From Paenibacillus sp. cl123 (GTDB lineage Bacteria > Bacillota > Bacilli > Paenibacillales > NBRC-103111): a DNA stretch of 64,000 nucleotides. The notes beneath the pieces are model-generated. The model searched no databases, was not told the DNA's origin, and saw only the letters and a program-made list of their open reading frames with translations. Below are positions 28,598 to 39,500 of the stretch, piece by piece (within the stretch, counting starts at the first letter, position 1; each line of letters opens with the position of its first letter). The position numbers and the translations under genes were made by a program. The stretch spans positions 62,001 through 126,000 of the forward strand of contig NZ_FMYY01000015.1 of NCBI RefSeq assembly GCF_900101595.1. The letters run 5' to 3'.

Positions 28598-28903
28598 GTC
28601 TATTACTCCTTATCCGTCTCATACTTTCTATAATGTACTACAAGATTTTATCATATTTTGTTTGTCACGCCAAATGATGTTAGGTGGTGGATTATTCTAC
28701 GGATAACCGCAGGAAAATGCTCAAATGGGCTAACTCTATTTAGAGATCAACTTCAAGTTAATATATATCTCTAACACCCAATGGGAACAACAAGAGGGGT
28801 AACAAATGGAGGTAGAAATTTTGTATTCAAAGTGCTACACTCGGTTGGAGTAATATAAAATAATTGTCGGTTTTTTGAATATGTTTTTTTAGGGGAAAGT
28901 ACA
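28598..28903. other. Divergent intergenic region of the glycan locus
   Basis: This 306-bp AT-rich gap separates the minus-strand ligase gene from the first plus-strand glycosyltransferase and must hold both promoters. AT-rich -10-like words exist (for example TAATATAAAAT near 28852), but no convincing paired -35/-10 could be fixed. No small gene or hairpin was seen. Confidence 0.5.
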
Positions 28904-29725
28904 ATGCCTACAGTTTCTGTTATTATGAGTGTGTATAATACGAACGATGCGCAAGTGCTTCAGCTTTCTATTCAGTCCATATTGGTGCAAACTTTTGCTG
29001 ATTTTGAGCTTATCATTTGTGACGACGGTTCGACCGATGATACCTATGATATTTTGGCAAACATTTGCAAATGCGACAGTCGAATTAGGCTTTATAAAAA
29101 CGATACAAATTTAAAGGCAGCTGCCTCACGTAACCGATGTATTTCTCTGAGCCAAGGGAAATATGTAGCAATCATGGATGCCGATGACTGTTCCGCTGAA
29201 AATAGACTTGAAAAGCAAGTTGCTTTTCTTGAACAATACGAGGACTATGACTTTGTTGGAAGCAGTGCAGATTTGTTCGATGAGAGAGGTATTTGGGGAC
29301 GAAGGACGTATGAAAATTTCCCCAAGAATAAAGATTTTTTATTTGTGTTGCCGTTTGTTCATGCTTCAGTCTTGTTCCGCAAGAATGCTCTAGTAGCGAT
29401 AGGTGGCTATCGTGTAGCTAGGGAGACGGCACGAACCGAGGATTATGATTTGTTTATGCGTTTGTACGCTAACGGCAGTAAAGGGGCAAATCTTGCGCTA
29501 GTGTTGTACTTGGTCCGGGAAGATAAGGCCGCGTATAAACGAAGAAAGTACCGTTTTAGAATTGATGAGGTACTTGTGAGATATAAAGGATTTAAAGCCC
29601 TTGGTCTATTGCCGGCAGGCTATATATATGTTGTTAAGCCGCTTATTGTTGGAATTATTCCGCAAGGTTTGCTTAAACGGGCTAAAGACATTTATTACAA
29701 TCGGAAAAAAGCAGGTGGGTTATGA
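28904..29725 (+). CDS. Family 2 glycosyltransferase
   Basis: A 273-residue inverting GT-A enzyme. The nucleotide-binding start is VSVIMSVYNTND, the DDGSTDDT motif follows, MDADD is the DxD metal site (about residues 88-92), and ARTEDYDLFMRLY is the ED acceptor/catalytic-base motif. AGGGGA precedes the ATG. It overlaps the next gene by 4 bp (ATGA). Sugar specificity is unknown. Likely role: adding one sugar to the lipid-linked surface glycan. Confidence 0.9.
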   Translation: MPTVSVIMSVYNTNDAQVLQLSIQSILVQTFADFELIICDDGSTDDTYDILANICKCDSRIRLYKNDTNLKAAASRNRCISLSQGKYVAIMDADDCSAENRLEKQVAFLEQYEDYDFVGSSADLFDERGIWGRRTYENFPKNKDFLFVLPFVHASVLFRKNALVAIGGYRVARETARTEDYDLFMRLYANGSKGANLALVLYLVREDKAAYKRRKYRFRIDEVLVRYKGFKALGLLPAGYIYVVKPLIVGIIPQGLLKRAKDIYYNRKKAGGL

Positions 29726-30735
29726 TAGATGCGGCTTCATTCCCGAAAGTATCCATAATTATTCCGGTTTACAACGGCTCAAATTTCTTAAGAGAGGCGA
29801 TAGATAGTGCATTATCACAAACATATCCCAATATCGAGGTTCTCGTCATTAATGATGGTTCGAACGACGATGGCGCAACTGAATCAATAGCCTTATCTTA
29901 TGACAATAGAATACGTTATTACGCAAAAACAAATGGGGGAGTTTCCTCGGCGCTTAATTTTGGAATTGAGCAAATGAGAGGCGATTATTTCGCGTGGCTT
30001 AGTCATGATGATGTGTATAAGCCAGAAAAGGTGCAGCGGCAAGTTGAATTTCTTCAAAAAAGCCATAACATTGATACCATTATATATGGTGGTTATGAAT
30101 TAATAGATGCTAAATCTAAAAAAATCGGAGACGTGGATTTTGGTAAGTTATATCCGACAAGCAAGCTAAATGTCCCTCTTTTCTCCGTATTTAGGGGCCT
30201 TGCAAATGGCTGTACAATGTTAATTCACAAAAGCCATTTCGAACGATCGGGTAGGTTCAATGAAGGTTTACGCACCACTCAGGATTATGATCTTTGGTTC
30301 AGAATGTTCAGGATTGCTGAAGTAAGATTTTGTCCGGGACTTTATGTCCAATCCCGTGTTCATTCGATGCAAAACGGAAGGACAAATGTTCAGCATGATG
30401 AAGAATGCGATAAGCTGTGGATTCAAATGCTGGATCAGGTAAAGGAAGAAGAAATGTCGGAGATGGAAGGGGATTCTTATCTCTTCTATTATCGAACAGC
30501 CCAATATCTAAAGAGACATTCCAATTACCGCAATGCGGAGCAACATGCAAGGAAGCTGGCAAATGAGATAGCGTTAAAGTTGGGCAAAAACCACTTACAA
30601 ATTGGTCAAAAAGAGCCGCCTTTATTCATGTTGAGTGGGAATAAAATACAATTAATCCGAAGACTTATTCAAAATGTCAACCAGGAAGGTTTGTCGACAA
30701 CAATTCTTAAAATCAAACGAAAGCTTGGTAAATAG
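29722..30735 (+). CDS. Family 2 glycosyltransferase
   Basis: A 337-residue GT-A enzyme starting VSIIIPVYNGSNFLREAID, with INDGSNDDG, WLSHDD (DxD-like site) and TTQDYDLWFRMF. It is coupled to the preceding GT by a 4-bp overlap. Its catalytic domain closely resembles the second GT2 domain of the 1156-residue enzyme encoded at 36564, including PVYNGSN, INDGS and SHDD blocks, so the two probably share a donor or arose by duplication. The last ~60 residues are basic and amphipathic (LIRRLIQNV...KIKRKLGK), likely for membrane association. Confidence 0.9.
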   Translation: MIDAASFPKVSIIIPVYNGSNFLREAIDSALSQTYPNIEVLVINDGSNDDGATESIALSYDNRIRYYAKTNGGVSSALNFGIEQMRGDYFAWLSHDDVYKPEKVQRQVEFLQKSHNIDTIIYGGYELIDAKSKKIGDVDFGKLYPTSKLNVPLFSVFRGLANGCTMLIHKSHFERSGRFNEGLRTTQDYDLWFRMFRIAEVRFCPGLYVQSRVHSMQNGRTNVQHDEECDKLWIQMLDQVKEEEMSEMEGDSYLFYYRTAQYLKRHSNYRNAEQHARKLANEIALKLGKNHLQIGQKEPPLFMLSGNKIQLIRRLIQNVNQEGLSTTILKIKRKLGK

Positions 30736-30827
30736 GGACGCTTAGCAATGGCAAAGCATGTATCAATTGTTTCTTAATTCCTTAAATCTTTAGCTGGGAT
30801 CAATTTTACGAATTTAGGAGTGAGTAT

Positions 30828-31859
30828 ATGTTTAAAGATAAAACGCTACTTATTACTGGTGGTACAGGCTCTTTTGGCAATGCTGTCTTAAGACGGTTTT
30901 TGAACAGTGATATTAAAGAAATTCGAATTTTTTCCCGCGATGAGAAAAAACAAGATGATCTTCGGAATGAATATAAAAATCCCAAAATTAAATTTTATGT
31001 TGGGGATGTTCGAGAATATTCAAGTATAGAAACAGCTATGGGAGGCGTTGACTACGTTTTTCACGCTGCGGCCTTAAAACAAGTGCCTTCCTGCGAGTTT
31101 TTTCCCTTAGAAGCAGTTCGCACTAACGTATTAGGAACGGAAAATGTTCTAAATGCTGCAATAGCCAATCAAGTAGAACGAGTAATATGTCTGTCCACAG
31201 ACAAAGCCGTATATCCAATTAATGCTATGGGAATGTCCAAAGCTATGATGGAAAAAATTGCTGTCTCTAAGGCGAGAATGGGAGTGAATCACAATACCGT
31301 TATTTGCGTCACGCGGTACGGTAATGTAATGGCATCTCGAGGGTCCGTTATTCCGTTGTTTACCAAACAACTCAAGACAGGACAGCCAATAACAATCACT
31401 GACCCTAAAATGACCAGATTTATGATGTCTTTAGATGATGCTGTTGATTTGGTTTTGTTCGCCTTTGAACACGCTAAGGGTGGGGAACTCTTTATACAAA
31501 AAGCTCCAGCTGCTACCATAGAGGTATTGGCCGAGGCGATGCGAGAAGTTTTTGATACAAACACTGACATCACTTGTATTGGAACTCGTCATGGCGAGAA
31601 ATTGTATGAGACACTTTTAACGCGTGAGGAAAATGTGAAAGCAATTGATTTAGGGAGATACTATAAAGTTCCTATGGATGACCGGGACTTAAATTACGGG
31701 AAGTTTTTCGTGGATGGTGAAAAAGTAATAACAGAAGCAGAAGATTATAACTCTCACAATACGGAGAGATTAAGTAAAGATCAAATGGTCGAAATGCTGA
31801 AAAATCTTGATTATATACAGAACGAACTGAAAACTAAGACATATAGTGAGGGTTATTAA
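30828..31859 (+). CDS. UDP-GlcNAc 4,6-dehydratase/5-epimerase (CapE/WbjB/FnlA-WbvB type)
   Basis: An extended SDR of 343 residues with the NAD-binding motif TGGTGSFG (residues 10-17), AAALKQVPSCE, and MGMSKAMMEK in place of the usual YxxxK; a Met at the Tyr position is typical of CapE/WbjB-type inverting dehydratases. These convert UDP-GlcNAc to UDP-2-acetamido-2,6-dideoxy-beta-L-arabino-hexulose, the shared first intermediate for L-FucNAc, L-RhaNAc and L-QuiNAc. AGGAG precedes the ATG. The next two genes are the matching 2-epimerase and reductase. Confidence 0.88.
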   Translation: MFKDKTLLITGGTGSFGNAVLRRFLNSDIKEIRIFSRDEKKQDDLRNEYKNPKIKFYVGDVREYSSIETAMGGVDYVFHAAALKQVPSCEFFPLEAVRTNVLGTENVLNAAIANQVERVICLSTDKAVYPINAMGMSKAMMEKIAVSKARMGVNHNTVICVTRYGNVMASRGSVIPLFTKQLKTGQPITITDPKMTRFMMSLDDAVDLVLFAFEHAKGGELFIQKAPAATIEVLAEAMREVFDTNTDITCIGTRHGEKLYETLLTREENVKAIDLGRYYKVPMDDRDLNYGKFFVDGEKVITEAEDYNSHNTERLSKDQMVEMLKNLDYIQNELKTKTYSEGY

Positions 31860-31860
31860 A

Positions 31861-32985
31861 ATGAAGGTTATGACTATTGTTGGGACTCGTCCAGAAATCA
31901 TTAAACTAAGTTGTGTCATCGAAGAGTTAGATAAATATACACAGCACGTTTTAGTCCACACTGGACAAAATTACGATTATGAACTAAATGAAATATTTTT
32001 TACAGGAATGGGGATTCGTAAACCTGATATTTTTCTTGAAGCTGTCGGTAACACAGCAGCAGAAACCATTGGTAATGTTATTATTAAAACGGATGAACTG
32101 TTTAAAGAAATGAAGCCCGATGCCGTTCTATTGTATGGGGATACCAACTCTTGCTTGGCAGTGATCTCAGCTAAAAGAAACAAAATACCTATATTTCATA
32201 TGGAAGCCGGTAATCGTTGCTTTGATCAAAGGGTACCCGAAGAAATCAATCGTAAAATTGTTGATCAGCTAAGCGACATTAATATGACATTAACTGAACA
32301 TGCGCGTCGATATTTAATTGATGAAGGAATTAGACCTGAAACCATTATTAAAACTGGATCATCTATGAAAGAAGTACTAGAAAGACAAAGGGAGAATATA
32401 AAAAACAGTAATGTGATGACAAGATTAAAGCTCGATAATGGAGACTATTTTGTTGTTAGCGCTCACCGTGAAGAAAATATAGATTCTCCTAAGAATGTCA
32501 GCGATTTGGTTGAATCCCTTAATGCGATTGCAGAAACTTATTCAAAAAGAATCATCGTATCCACTCATCCTAGGACGCAAAAATTGATTGAGCGTGATAA
32601 TTTTAAATTTCATAAACTGATTGAATTAATGAAGCCATTAGGGTTTGCTGATTATATAAAGCTTCAGCAAAATGCTTTTTGTGTAATTTCGGATAGTGGT
32701 ACAATTACAGAAGAATCTTCCATATTGCACTTCCCAGCCATTACGATTAGACAAGCGCATGAGCGGCCGGAGGGAATGGATGAAGGAACTCTCGTTATGT
32801 CCGGGTTGAAGAAAACCAATGTTTTAGATGCAATCAATCTTGTGGTTTCTCAATATGCCGAGAGTAAACAGCCGTTAAAAACCGTTCAAGATTATGATAC
32901 AGACAACGTTTCTAAAAAAGTCGTAAGAATTATTCTAAGTTACACAGATTATATTAATCGAACAGTTTGGAAAAAAGAACAGTAG
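31861..32985 (+). CDS. UDP-N-acetylglucosamine 2-epimerase family enzyme (WbjD/CapG/WbvD type)
   Basis: The start at 31861 follows GAGGG by 8 bases; a start at 31846 would overlap the upstream gene. The 374-residue product has the GT-B-like epimerase fold with TIVGTRPEIIKL at the N-terminus, HTGQNYD, HMEAGNRCFDQRVPEEINR, SAHREENID and SDSGTITEESS. In the dideoxy-L-hexosamine pathway this enzyme inverts C2 as the last step. It is adjacent to the dehydratase and reductase, supporting that role over plain UDP-ManNAc formation. Confidence 0.88.
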   Translation: MKVMTIVGTRPEIIKLSCVIEELDKYTQHVLVHTGQNYDYELNEIFFTGMGIRKPDIFLEAVGNTAAETIGNVIIKTDELFKEMKPDAVLLYGDTNSCLAVISAKRNKIPIFHMEAGNRCFDQRVPEEINRKIVDQLSDINMTLTEHARRYLIDEGIRPETIIKTGSSMKEVLERQRENIKNSNVMTRLKLDNGDYFVVSAHREENIDSPKNVSDLVESLNAIAETYSKRIIVSTHPRTQKLIERDNFKFHKLIELMKPLGFADYIKLQQNAFCVISDSGTITEESSILHFPAITIRQAHERPEGMDEGTLVMSGLKKTNVLDAINLVVSQYAESKQPLKTVQDYDTDNVSKKVVRIILSYTDYINRTVWKKEQ

Positions 32986-32999
32986 AGGGATAGATTACT

Positions 33000-33851
33000 A
33001 TGAAAAATGTTGCTGTACTCGGTGCTACAGGAATGGCTGGTCATGTCATTGCCTTATTCCTTGAGGAGCAAGGTTATAATGTTTATCGGATGTCTAGAAG
33101 TATTGCACCGTCTGATAAAAATGTTCAGATTGATGCAACTGATTTCAATAGTTTAATTGCATGGCTTGAAGAAATAAAACCTGACGTGATTGTAAATTCA
33201 ATCGGGATCTTGCAAAAAGAAGCCGATGCTCGCCCGGATTTGGCCATTCAGTTGAACGCTTACCTTCCCCGTAAATTAGAACAGCATTTCAAAGATTGTC
33301 CAACCAAGTTAATACATTTGAGTACGGACTGCGTATTCTCAGGAGCAACGGGAGGATATACAGAAGATTCATTTGCGGATGGTATGACTATGTATGACCG
33401 TTCTAAAGCTTTAGGTGAGGTTGTAAATGAAAAAGATCTAACCTTCCGTATGTCCATCATTGGACCAGATACTGATGTAAATGGAACTGGTTTATTTAAC
33501 TGGTTTATGAAGCAGCAAGGAGTCACGAAGGGATATTCTGAAGCCATTTGGAATGGGGTAACAACAATAGAGCTTTCCAAGGCCATTGATGCGGCTATCA
33601 AGCAAAACATATCTGGGTTGTATCATTTAACACCAAATGGGAAAATCAACAAGTACGATTTATTGTGTTTATTTCAGAAAGAGTTTGAGAAGAAAAACGT
33701 AGAAATTGTACCTTTCGATAATTATGTAGTTGATAAAACACTTATTAATACACGTACCGACTTTGATCATGTAATACCAACTTACCCTGATATGATCAAA
33801 GAAATGGCTGTATGGGTGAAAGAGCATAAGGGGTTATATCACTATGAATAA
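33000..33851 (+). CDS. RmlD-like SDR reductase (WbvR-type; UDP-dideoxy-hexosamine 4-reductase)
   Basis: A 283-residue SDR with GATGMAGH (nucleotide binding, residues 8-15), IHLSTDCVFSG and a YDRSK catalytic motif. It resembles dTDP-4-dehydrorhamnose reductases. Because it is encoded with a CapE-type dehydratase and a 2-epimerase, it most likely reduces the UDP-4-keto-L-sugar. It lacks the C-terminal cupin of the ~370-residue CapF/WbjC/FnlB reductases used for L-FucNAc, so L-RhaNAc/L-QuiNAc (WbvR-like) is favoured; this is inference. The stop overlaps the start of the ABC permease gene by 8 bp. Confidence 0.82.
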   Translation: MKNVAVLGATGMAGHVIALFLEEQGYNVYRMSRSIAPSDKNVQIDATDFNSLIAWLEEIKPDVIVNSIGILQKEADARPDLAIQLNAYLPRKLEQHFKDCPTKLIHLSTDCVFSGATGGYTEDSFADGMTMYDRSKALGEVVNEKDLTFRMSIIGPDTDVNGTGLFNWFMKQQGVTKGYSEAIWNGVTTIELSKAIDAAIKQNISGLYHLTPNGKINKYDLLCLFQKEFEKKNVEIVPFDNYVVDKTLINTRTDFDHVIPTYPDMIKEMAVWVKEHKGLYHYE

Positions 33852-34629
33852 ATTATTGATAATGTTTAGTGGTTTTTTTAAGTATAACAACTTGTTGTTA
33901 GAATTAGTGGTAAGGGATATAAAAATCCGTTACAGAAAATCCGTACTAGGACTTCTTTGGACATTGCTAAACCCATTATTAATGATGTTAGTAATGACAA
34001 TGATATTTTCTTCACTTTTTAAAACAAATATTCCATATTTTCCGGTTTATTTTCTTACAGGTAGCATCTTATTCAGTTTTCATTCTGAGGCTACAACGCA
34101 AGCACTTATGTCAATTATTTCAAATGCCAGTCTTATAAAAAAGGTGTATATTCCCAAATATTTATTTCCCTTGTCTAGAGTACTATCAAGTATGGTGAAT
34201 TTAGGGTTTGCTTTTGTTGCATTACTATTGGTAATGGTTATAGAGGGGGCACCATTCCAAGCAACATGTATTCTATTCTTTATACCTATTTTTTACTTAA
34301 CCTTATTTACAACCGGTTTAAGCTTAATTTTATCTGCGATGACGGTATTTTTTAGAGATATTAACCATTTATATGGAGTTTTCACTCTTTTGTGGACTTA
34401 TATGACACCAATCTTCTACCCAGCATCTATTATTCCTAATCAATTCAAATGGATACTCGAATATAATCCAATGTATTATTATATTAGTTTTTTTCGCAAC
34501 GTAATAATCGAGGGTAAATTTCCAGGGCTTGCTGATAATTTGGTTTGTTTCACAATAGGAATTTTGACGCTAATAGGAGGTTTGATTACCTTCTATAAAT
34601 GTCAAAATAAATTTATATTGCATGTTTGA
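33844..34629 (+). CDS. wzm: ABC-2 type polysaccharide export permease (Wzm)
   Basis: A 261-residue permease with six transmembrane segments and the N-terminal amphipathic entry LLLELVVRDIKIRYRKSVLG typical of Wzm/TagG proteins. It would move the completed undecaprenyl-linked glycan across the membrane. AAGGGG precedes the ATG, which lies inside the end of the preceding reductase gene. Its partner ATPase follows 27 bp later. Confidence 0.92.
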   Translation: MNKLLIMFSGFFKYNNLLLELVVRDIKIRYRKSVLGLLWTLLNPLLMMLVMTMIFSSLFKTNIPYFPVYFLTGSILFSFHSEATTQALMSIISNASLIKKVYIPKYLFPLSRVLSSMVNLGFAFVALLLVMVIEGAPFQATCILFFIPIFYLTLFTTGLSLILSAMTVFFRDINHLYGVFTLLWTYMTPIFYPASIIPNQFKWILEYNPMYYYISFFRNVIIEGKFPGLADNLVCFTIGILTLIGGLITFYKCQNKFILHV

Positions 34630-34656
34630 TTAAGTTAGTTTATGGGGGAGATCATT

Positions 34657-35394
34657 TTGTCAGAGAATATTGTTGAAATTAATGATGTTTCCATGCTATT
34701 TAATCTAAGTCGAGAAAAAGTTGATAATATTAAGGAATATTTTGTTCGTTTTATTAAGGGAAAGTTAACCTTTGAGGAATTTTGGGCGCTGAGGAATGTA
34801 TCTTTTAATATAAAGAGAGGAGAGTCGATGGGAATTGTTGGTTTAAATGGTAGTGGGAAAAGTACTCTCCTTAAAATTATTGCAGGTGTTTTAAAACCAA
34901 CTACTGGGAACATTTCTGTCTATGGTTCGGTAGCTCCACTTATTGAGCTAGGAGCTGGTTTTGATTTTGAACTGACAGCTAAAGAGAATATTTTCTTGAA
35001 TGGGGCTATTCTTGGCTATAGCAGAGCTGAAATGAAAGAAAAGTTCGAAGAAATTATGGATTTCGCTGAGTTGTGGGATTTTGTTGATGTGCCGATTAAA
35101 AATTTCTCTTCTGGTATGGTAGCAAGACTGGGCTTTTCGATTGCTACTGTAAATAGACCGGATATTTTAATTGCAGATGAAATTTTGGGAGTCGGTGATT
35201 ACAAGTTCAAAAAAAAATGCGAGAAAAGAATGGAAGAAATAATGAACAGCGGCGCAACAGTAATATTGGTCTCACACTCAATTAAAGAAGTACAGGATAT
35301 TTGCTCTCACGTTGCATGGTTAAATAAGGGGCACTTGATTAATGTTGGTCCAGCAGAAATAGTTTGCGATGAGTATATGGCTAGCATGGAATGA
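34657..35394 (+). CDS. wzt: ABC transporter ATP-binding protein for polysaccharide export (Wzt), short form
   Basis: The nucleotide-binding domain has Walker A GLNGSGKST, signature FSSGMVARLGF, Walker B PDILIADEIL and the Wzt/TagH-type LIELGAGFDFELTAKENI block. A TTG start at 34657 is favoured because GGGGGAG lies 6 bases upstream; ATG at 34642 has no such site. At about 245 residues it ends after the ATPase domain and lacks the C-terminal carbohydrate-binding domain that reads chain caps in E. coli O9a-type Wzt. It forms an exporter with the preceding permease. Confidence 0.92.
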   Translation: MSENIVEINDVSMLFNLSREKVDNIKEYFVRFIKGKLTFEEFWALRNVSFNIKRGESMGIVGLNGSGKSTLLKIIAGVLKPTTGNISVYGSVAPLIELGAGFDFELTAKENIFLNGAILGYSRAEMKEKFEEIMDFAELWDFVDVPIKNFSSGMVARLGFSIATVNRPDILIADEILGVGDYKFKKKCEKRMEEIMNSGATVILVSHSIKEVQDICSHVAWLNKGHLINVGPAEIVCDEYMASME

Positions 35395-36497
35395 GACATG
35401 TCAAGATGAAAGTTCTACATGTAACAGAAACTATGGCTTCTGGGGTTTTAAAATATCTTCGAGAAGTAGTTGGTGCTGGAAACAGCGAGGAAGTGAAACA
35501 TTTTATTATATATTCTCCTAACCGAGAATATACGCCGGTAGATTTGGACAAACTTTTTCCTTCTACAGTTACGTTGATTGAGGTAAACATTAAAATCAAA
35601 TATGGTTTTATACAAAGTATGAAAGCTTTGTATGTACAAATTAGTAATATTAAACCTGATGTAATACACTTGCATTCCTCAATAGCAGGTTTCATAGGAA
35701 GATTAGTTTCACTTTGGTTTCCAAAAGTTAAAGTATTCTATACTCCACATGGATATAGTTTTTTAATGACAAATAAAATGAAATTAGTAAAAATGACATA
35801 CTGGTTAGCGGAATTTATATTATCACAAATAAATGGTCAGATCATTGCTTGTTCCAAAAGCGAATATAAGTATGCACAAAAAATAAGTCCTCTTCATAAA
35901 CATTATTTATTAGAGAATTGTATAAAACCATTTCAAAATGAAAACGACAGAAAATTTTCTTTTCGATATAAAAAGCAAATGATCGGTGTAGGGAGAATGG
36001 AACACCAAAAAGACCCTAAACTGTTTATCGAAATTATTGCTGAACTCAAAAAAATTGATGCCACAATTAAAGCAATTTGGGTTGGTGATGGTTCACTGAG
36101 ACAAGAATGTGAGCAGCTGAATAGTGAACTGAAAACTAATGTATTCTTTACGGGATGGCTTTCAAATGATAAAACTGTTGAATATCTTAGAGACTCAACG
36201 GTTTTTCTCCAAACATCGCAATGGGAAGGGTTACCATATTCCGTATTGGAAGCATACGCGGCAGGATTACCTGTAGTAGCTAGCAATATTGAAAGTCATA
36301 GAGACTTAAATGAAAACAATTATGTATGTTTTATTGCGGAGAACAAAATGCAATTTGTTGAACACATAGTAAAATTGTTAAATGACGAACAATTTTACTA
36401 TAGTTCATCAGAAAAAAATAGAAAAAACATAGAAGGAAAATATCAAAAATTCTCACGCGATATTTATTCAATCTATAAGGAAAAGTTTAACGAATAA
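35391..36497 (+). CDS. Family 4 glycosyltransferase
   Basis: A 368-residue GT-B enzyme. The acceptor domain starts MKVLHVTETMASGVLKY, and the donor domain has VGRMEHQKDPKLFIE, WVGDGSLRQE, FFTGWLSND and WEGLPYSVLEAYAAGLPVV with the EX7E motif. The ATG at 35391 overlaps the wzt stop (ATGA); the ATG at 35406 is an alternative. It retains the phosphate-stabilising residues of GT4, so a nucleotide-hexose donor and retaining chemistry are expected. Specificity is unknown. Confidence 0.9.
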   Translation: MRHVKMKVLHVTETMASGVLKYLREVVGAGNSEEVKHFIIYSPNREYTPVDLDKLFPSTVTLIEVNIKIKYGFIQSMKALYVQISNIKPDVIHLHSSIAGFIGRLVSLWFPKVKVFYTPHGYSFLMTNKMKLVKMTYWLAEFILSQINGQIIACSKSEYKYAQKISPLHKHYLLENCIKPFQNENDRKFSFRYKKQMIGVGRMEHQKDPKLFIEIIAELKKIDATIKAIWVGDGSLRQECEQLNSELKTNVFFTGWLSNDKTVEYLRDSTVFLQTSQWEGLPYSVLEAYAAGLPVVASNIESHRDLNENNYVCFIAENKMQFVEHIVKLLNDEQFYYSSSEKNRKNIEGKYQKFSRDIYSIYKEKFNE

Positions 36498-36563
36498 GCG
36501 ATCTCTTTTCTATTTGAAGAATAATTATTAAATAATATTAAGTTGGTGAGGTTGGATAACAAA

Positions 36564-39500
36564 ATGCCTAAAGTTTCTGTTGTAGTTGCAGCATACGAAT
36601 CCGAAAGGACAATAAAAAAATGTATAGATTCTATATTGAATCAAACATTGAGCGATATTGAGATTGTCGTTATTGATGACGGTTCAAAAGATAACACACT
36701 AAATATTTTAAATGATTATAAAAACAAATATAGTAAAATACAGGTGTTCTCAAACAATGTTAATCGGGGTGCTGGTTACACTAAAAATCTTGGTGTTTCA
36801 AAATGTACCGGTGAGTATATTGGGTTCGTTGACTCCGATGATTATCTCTCAGAAGATTACTATAAAAAAATGTATGACGTAATAAAGAAAAATAATGCTG
36901 ATATAGCATGTGTGAATATTGCACTAGTGTATCCACAATTTACTCAGACATCATTTTTGTTAGAAAACAACACGTATGTAGACTTTAACCAAATAAAATT
37001 TAATCAAAAAGCGGAAGAAATAGTGCTTGATGGGCTTATAATTGCTGGTCATTGGTCCGCTGCATCAGCAAGTAACAAGCTTTTTAAAAGCGAATTAATA
37101 AAAAAATATTCTTTTTATGAAGGCGCTTGTGATGATGTGCCGGCTGTAATACCTGTTATAGCATGTGCAAACAAAATAGTCTATATTCCTGAATTGTTTT
37201 ACAATTACGTACAATCCGAAAATTCTTTAGAACGCTCACTGGATTACAAAAATAGAATAGATGTTGCTAATTCATATGCACTGACTTTAAGTAAATTAGC
37301 TGAATTAAAAGTATCTGATGAATATGCTATGCTATTATTTGTTCAATTATGTAGTTATATAGAAACAATCCGTAATATCAAAGATCCTTCTTTTAGTTTT
37401 AAGATACTAATGTCTATTTGTGAAATTATAAAAGATTTGAGGTTTCTACAAACAGATAAAAATCCATACCTAAAACAACTTTTTATTACGCATACTGATT
37501 ATAATAGCTTTTACTTAGTTAAATTTAGAAGATTTTTAGTTGATCATGATTATGCTAGTTTAGAAGAATTTATTCTGCGCGGAGAGGAAACAAAAACGAT
37601 GTACAATCCGCTTGTTTCTATAATAATACCGGTTTATAATGGCTCGAATTATATGAGAGATGCTATTGACAGTGCGTTATACCAGACTTATAACAATATT
37701 GAAGTTATCGTAATTAACGACGGATCTAAAGATGATGGACAAACAGAGAAAATAGCATTGTCTTATGGTGATAAGATTAGATACTTTAGAAAAGAAAATG
37801 GTGGCGTGGCGAGTGCGCTAAATTTAGGTATTGAAAAAATGAAAGGTGAATATTTTTCTTGGCTAAGTCATGATGACTTATATACAAACAATAAAATTGA
37901 AAATCAAATTGAAATACTCTCTAAATTAGAGGATAAAAAAACTTTAGTAACGGGAGGATACGTAGTAGTAAATTCGAGTGGTGAATATTTATATGACGTA
38001 GATCCTTTGAATAATCACATGATAGAGGATTTGGAGAATACTGTATACCCATTATTGCGTGGAGCTATTCATGGGTGTGCAATATTAATTCATAAAAGCC
38101 ACTTCGAACGTGTAGGGATTTTTAATACAAATTTACCTACAACACAGGATTATGATCTTTTCTTTCGGATGCTCAGGGGGCAAAAAATTCATTTTCATAA
38201 AGGCTTGCATGTGAAATCACGTGTACACGATCAACAAGATAGTAGAAAATTAGTCAATGTTCATGTTGAAGAATGTAATCAATTATGGATTAATATGATG
38301 AAGGAACTAACTTATGAAGAAAAATGTTTAATAGACGGTTCCGAATATTCTTTTTATAAAAATATATATAATTTCCTTAAGAATGTAACATTATATGAAA
38401 AAGCAATCATATATTCTCTCTCTAAATTTATAGAGACGGCAAGAGACGAAATGATTAATAATCCTAAAAATACAGAATTATTGCAAGATTTACTAAGTTG
38501 TGTGGGCGTTACAGAAAAAGAATATTATGTTTATCGCAGCGAAGTTACAAAAACAAATAATAAAAAAAGAATTGCATTTTTAAGCGGTGCGTTAACAGAA
38601 CTTGGTGGACTGACAAAAGTATTGCTTAGTGTAGCAAGTATGTTAAGTGAGCATTTCGATGTATTTATAATTAATCTATTTGGCGAGCAATTAATTGGTG
38701 GTTACGAGTATTCTGATAATATAAAAATTTTGAATTATAATACCTATGTAACTACAAAAGATTCAGAGAATGAGCTAGCCAAGCGGTTAAAGTTATATAA
38801 TATTGATTTAGCCGTGATTAGTCATAACTGTAATGAGGTATTTTTACGACTATACCCTGTTCTTCGTATGTATAATATTAAAACAATTGCATGGAATCAT
38901 GAATTCTACTTTTTACCTCATATTAAAGAAGAATTATATAAAGATATTCCGTCAAGAACTAAATACTTAGAAGAAGCAGATGTAGCTATTTGGCTAAATA
39001 GTTTTAGCGCTAATATCTATGCATTGTTAAATTCTAATGCAGCTATATTACCAAATCCAGTTACAATTAGCCATCTTAACGAGAATGAAATGGTTGAAAT
39101 AGAAAAAAGACCTAAAAATTTAGTGGCTATTGGTCGTTTTGATGATAGTCAAAAAGGACTAGAACAATTGCTTTATGCTTTCGCGGAAGTTTTGAAAGAA
39201 ATCCCATCAACAAAATTATATATCGTAGGATCTTATGACTTATCACAGCCTACTTCCACAAATAGAAATTTGAGCTACAATAAATTAATTCGGAACTTAG
39301 ATATTCCTGATACAAAAATTATTTTTACAGGATGGATAAAAGACATTACACCATATTTGAATAGCAGCTGTGTGCATCTAGCGCCTTCACATCACGAGGG
39401 TTTTGGTCTTGTAGTAACTGAAACTGCTTTTTATGGATTGCCTTCAATTATATTTGAAGGCTCGGGTATGGACGATATTGTTTCAGATGGGGAGTCTGGA

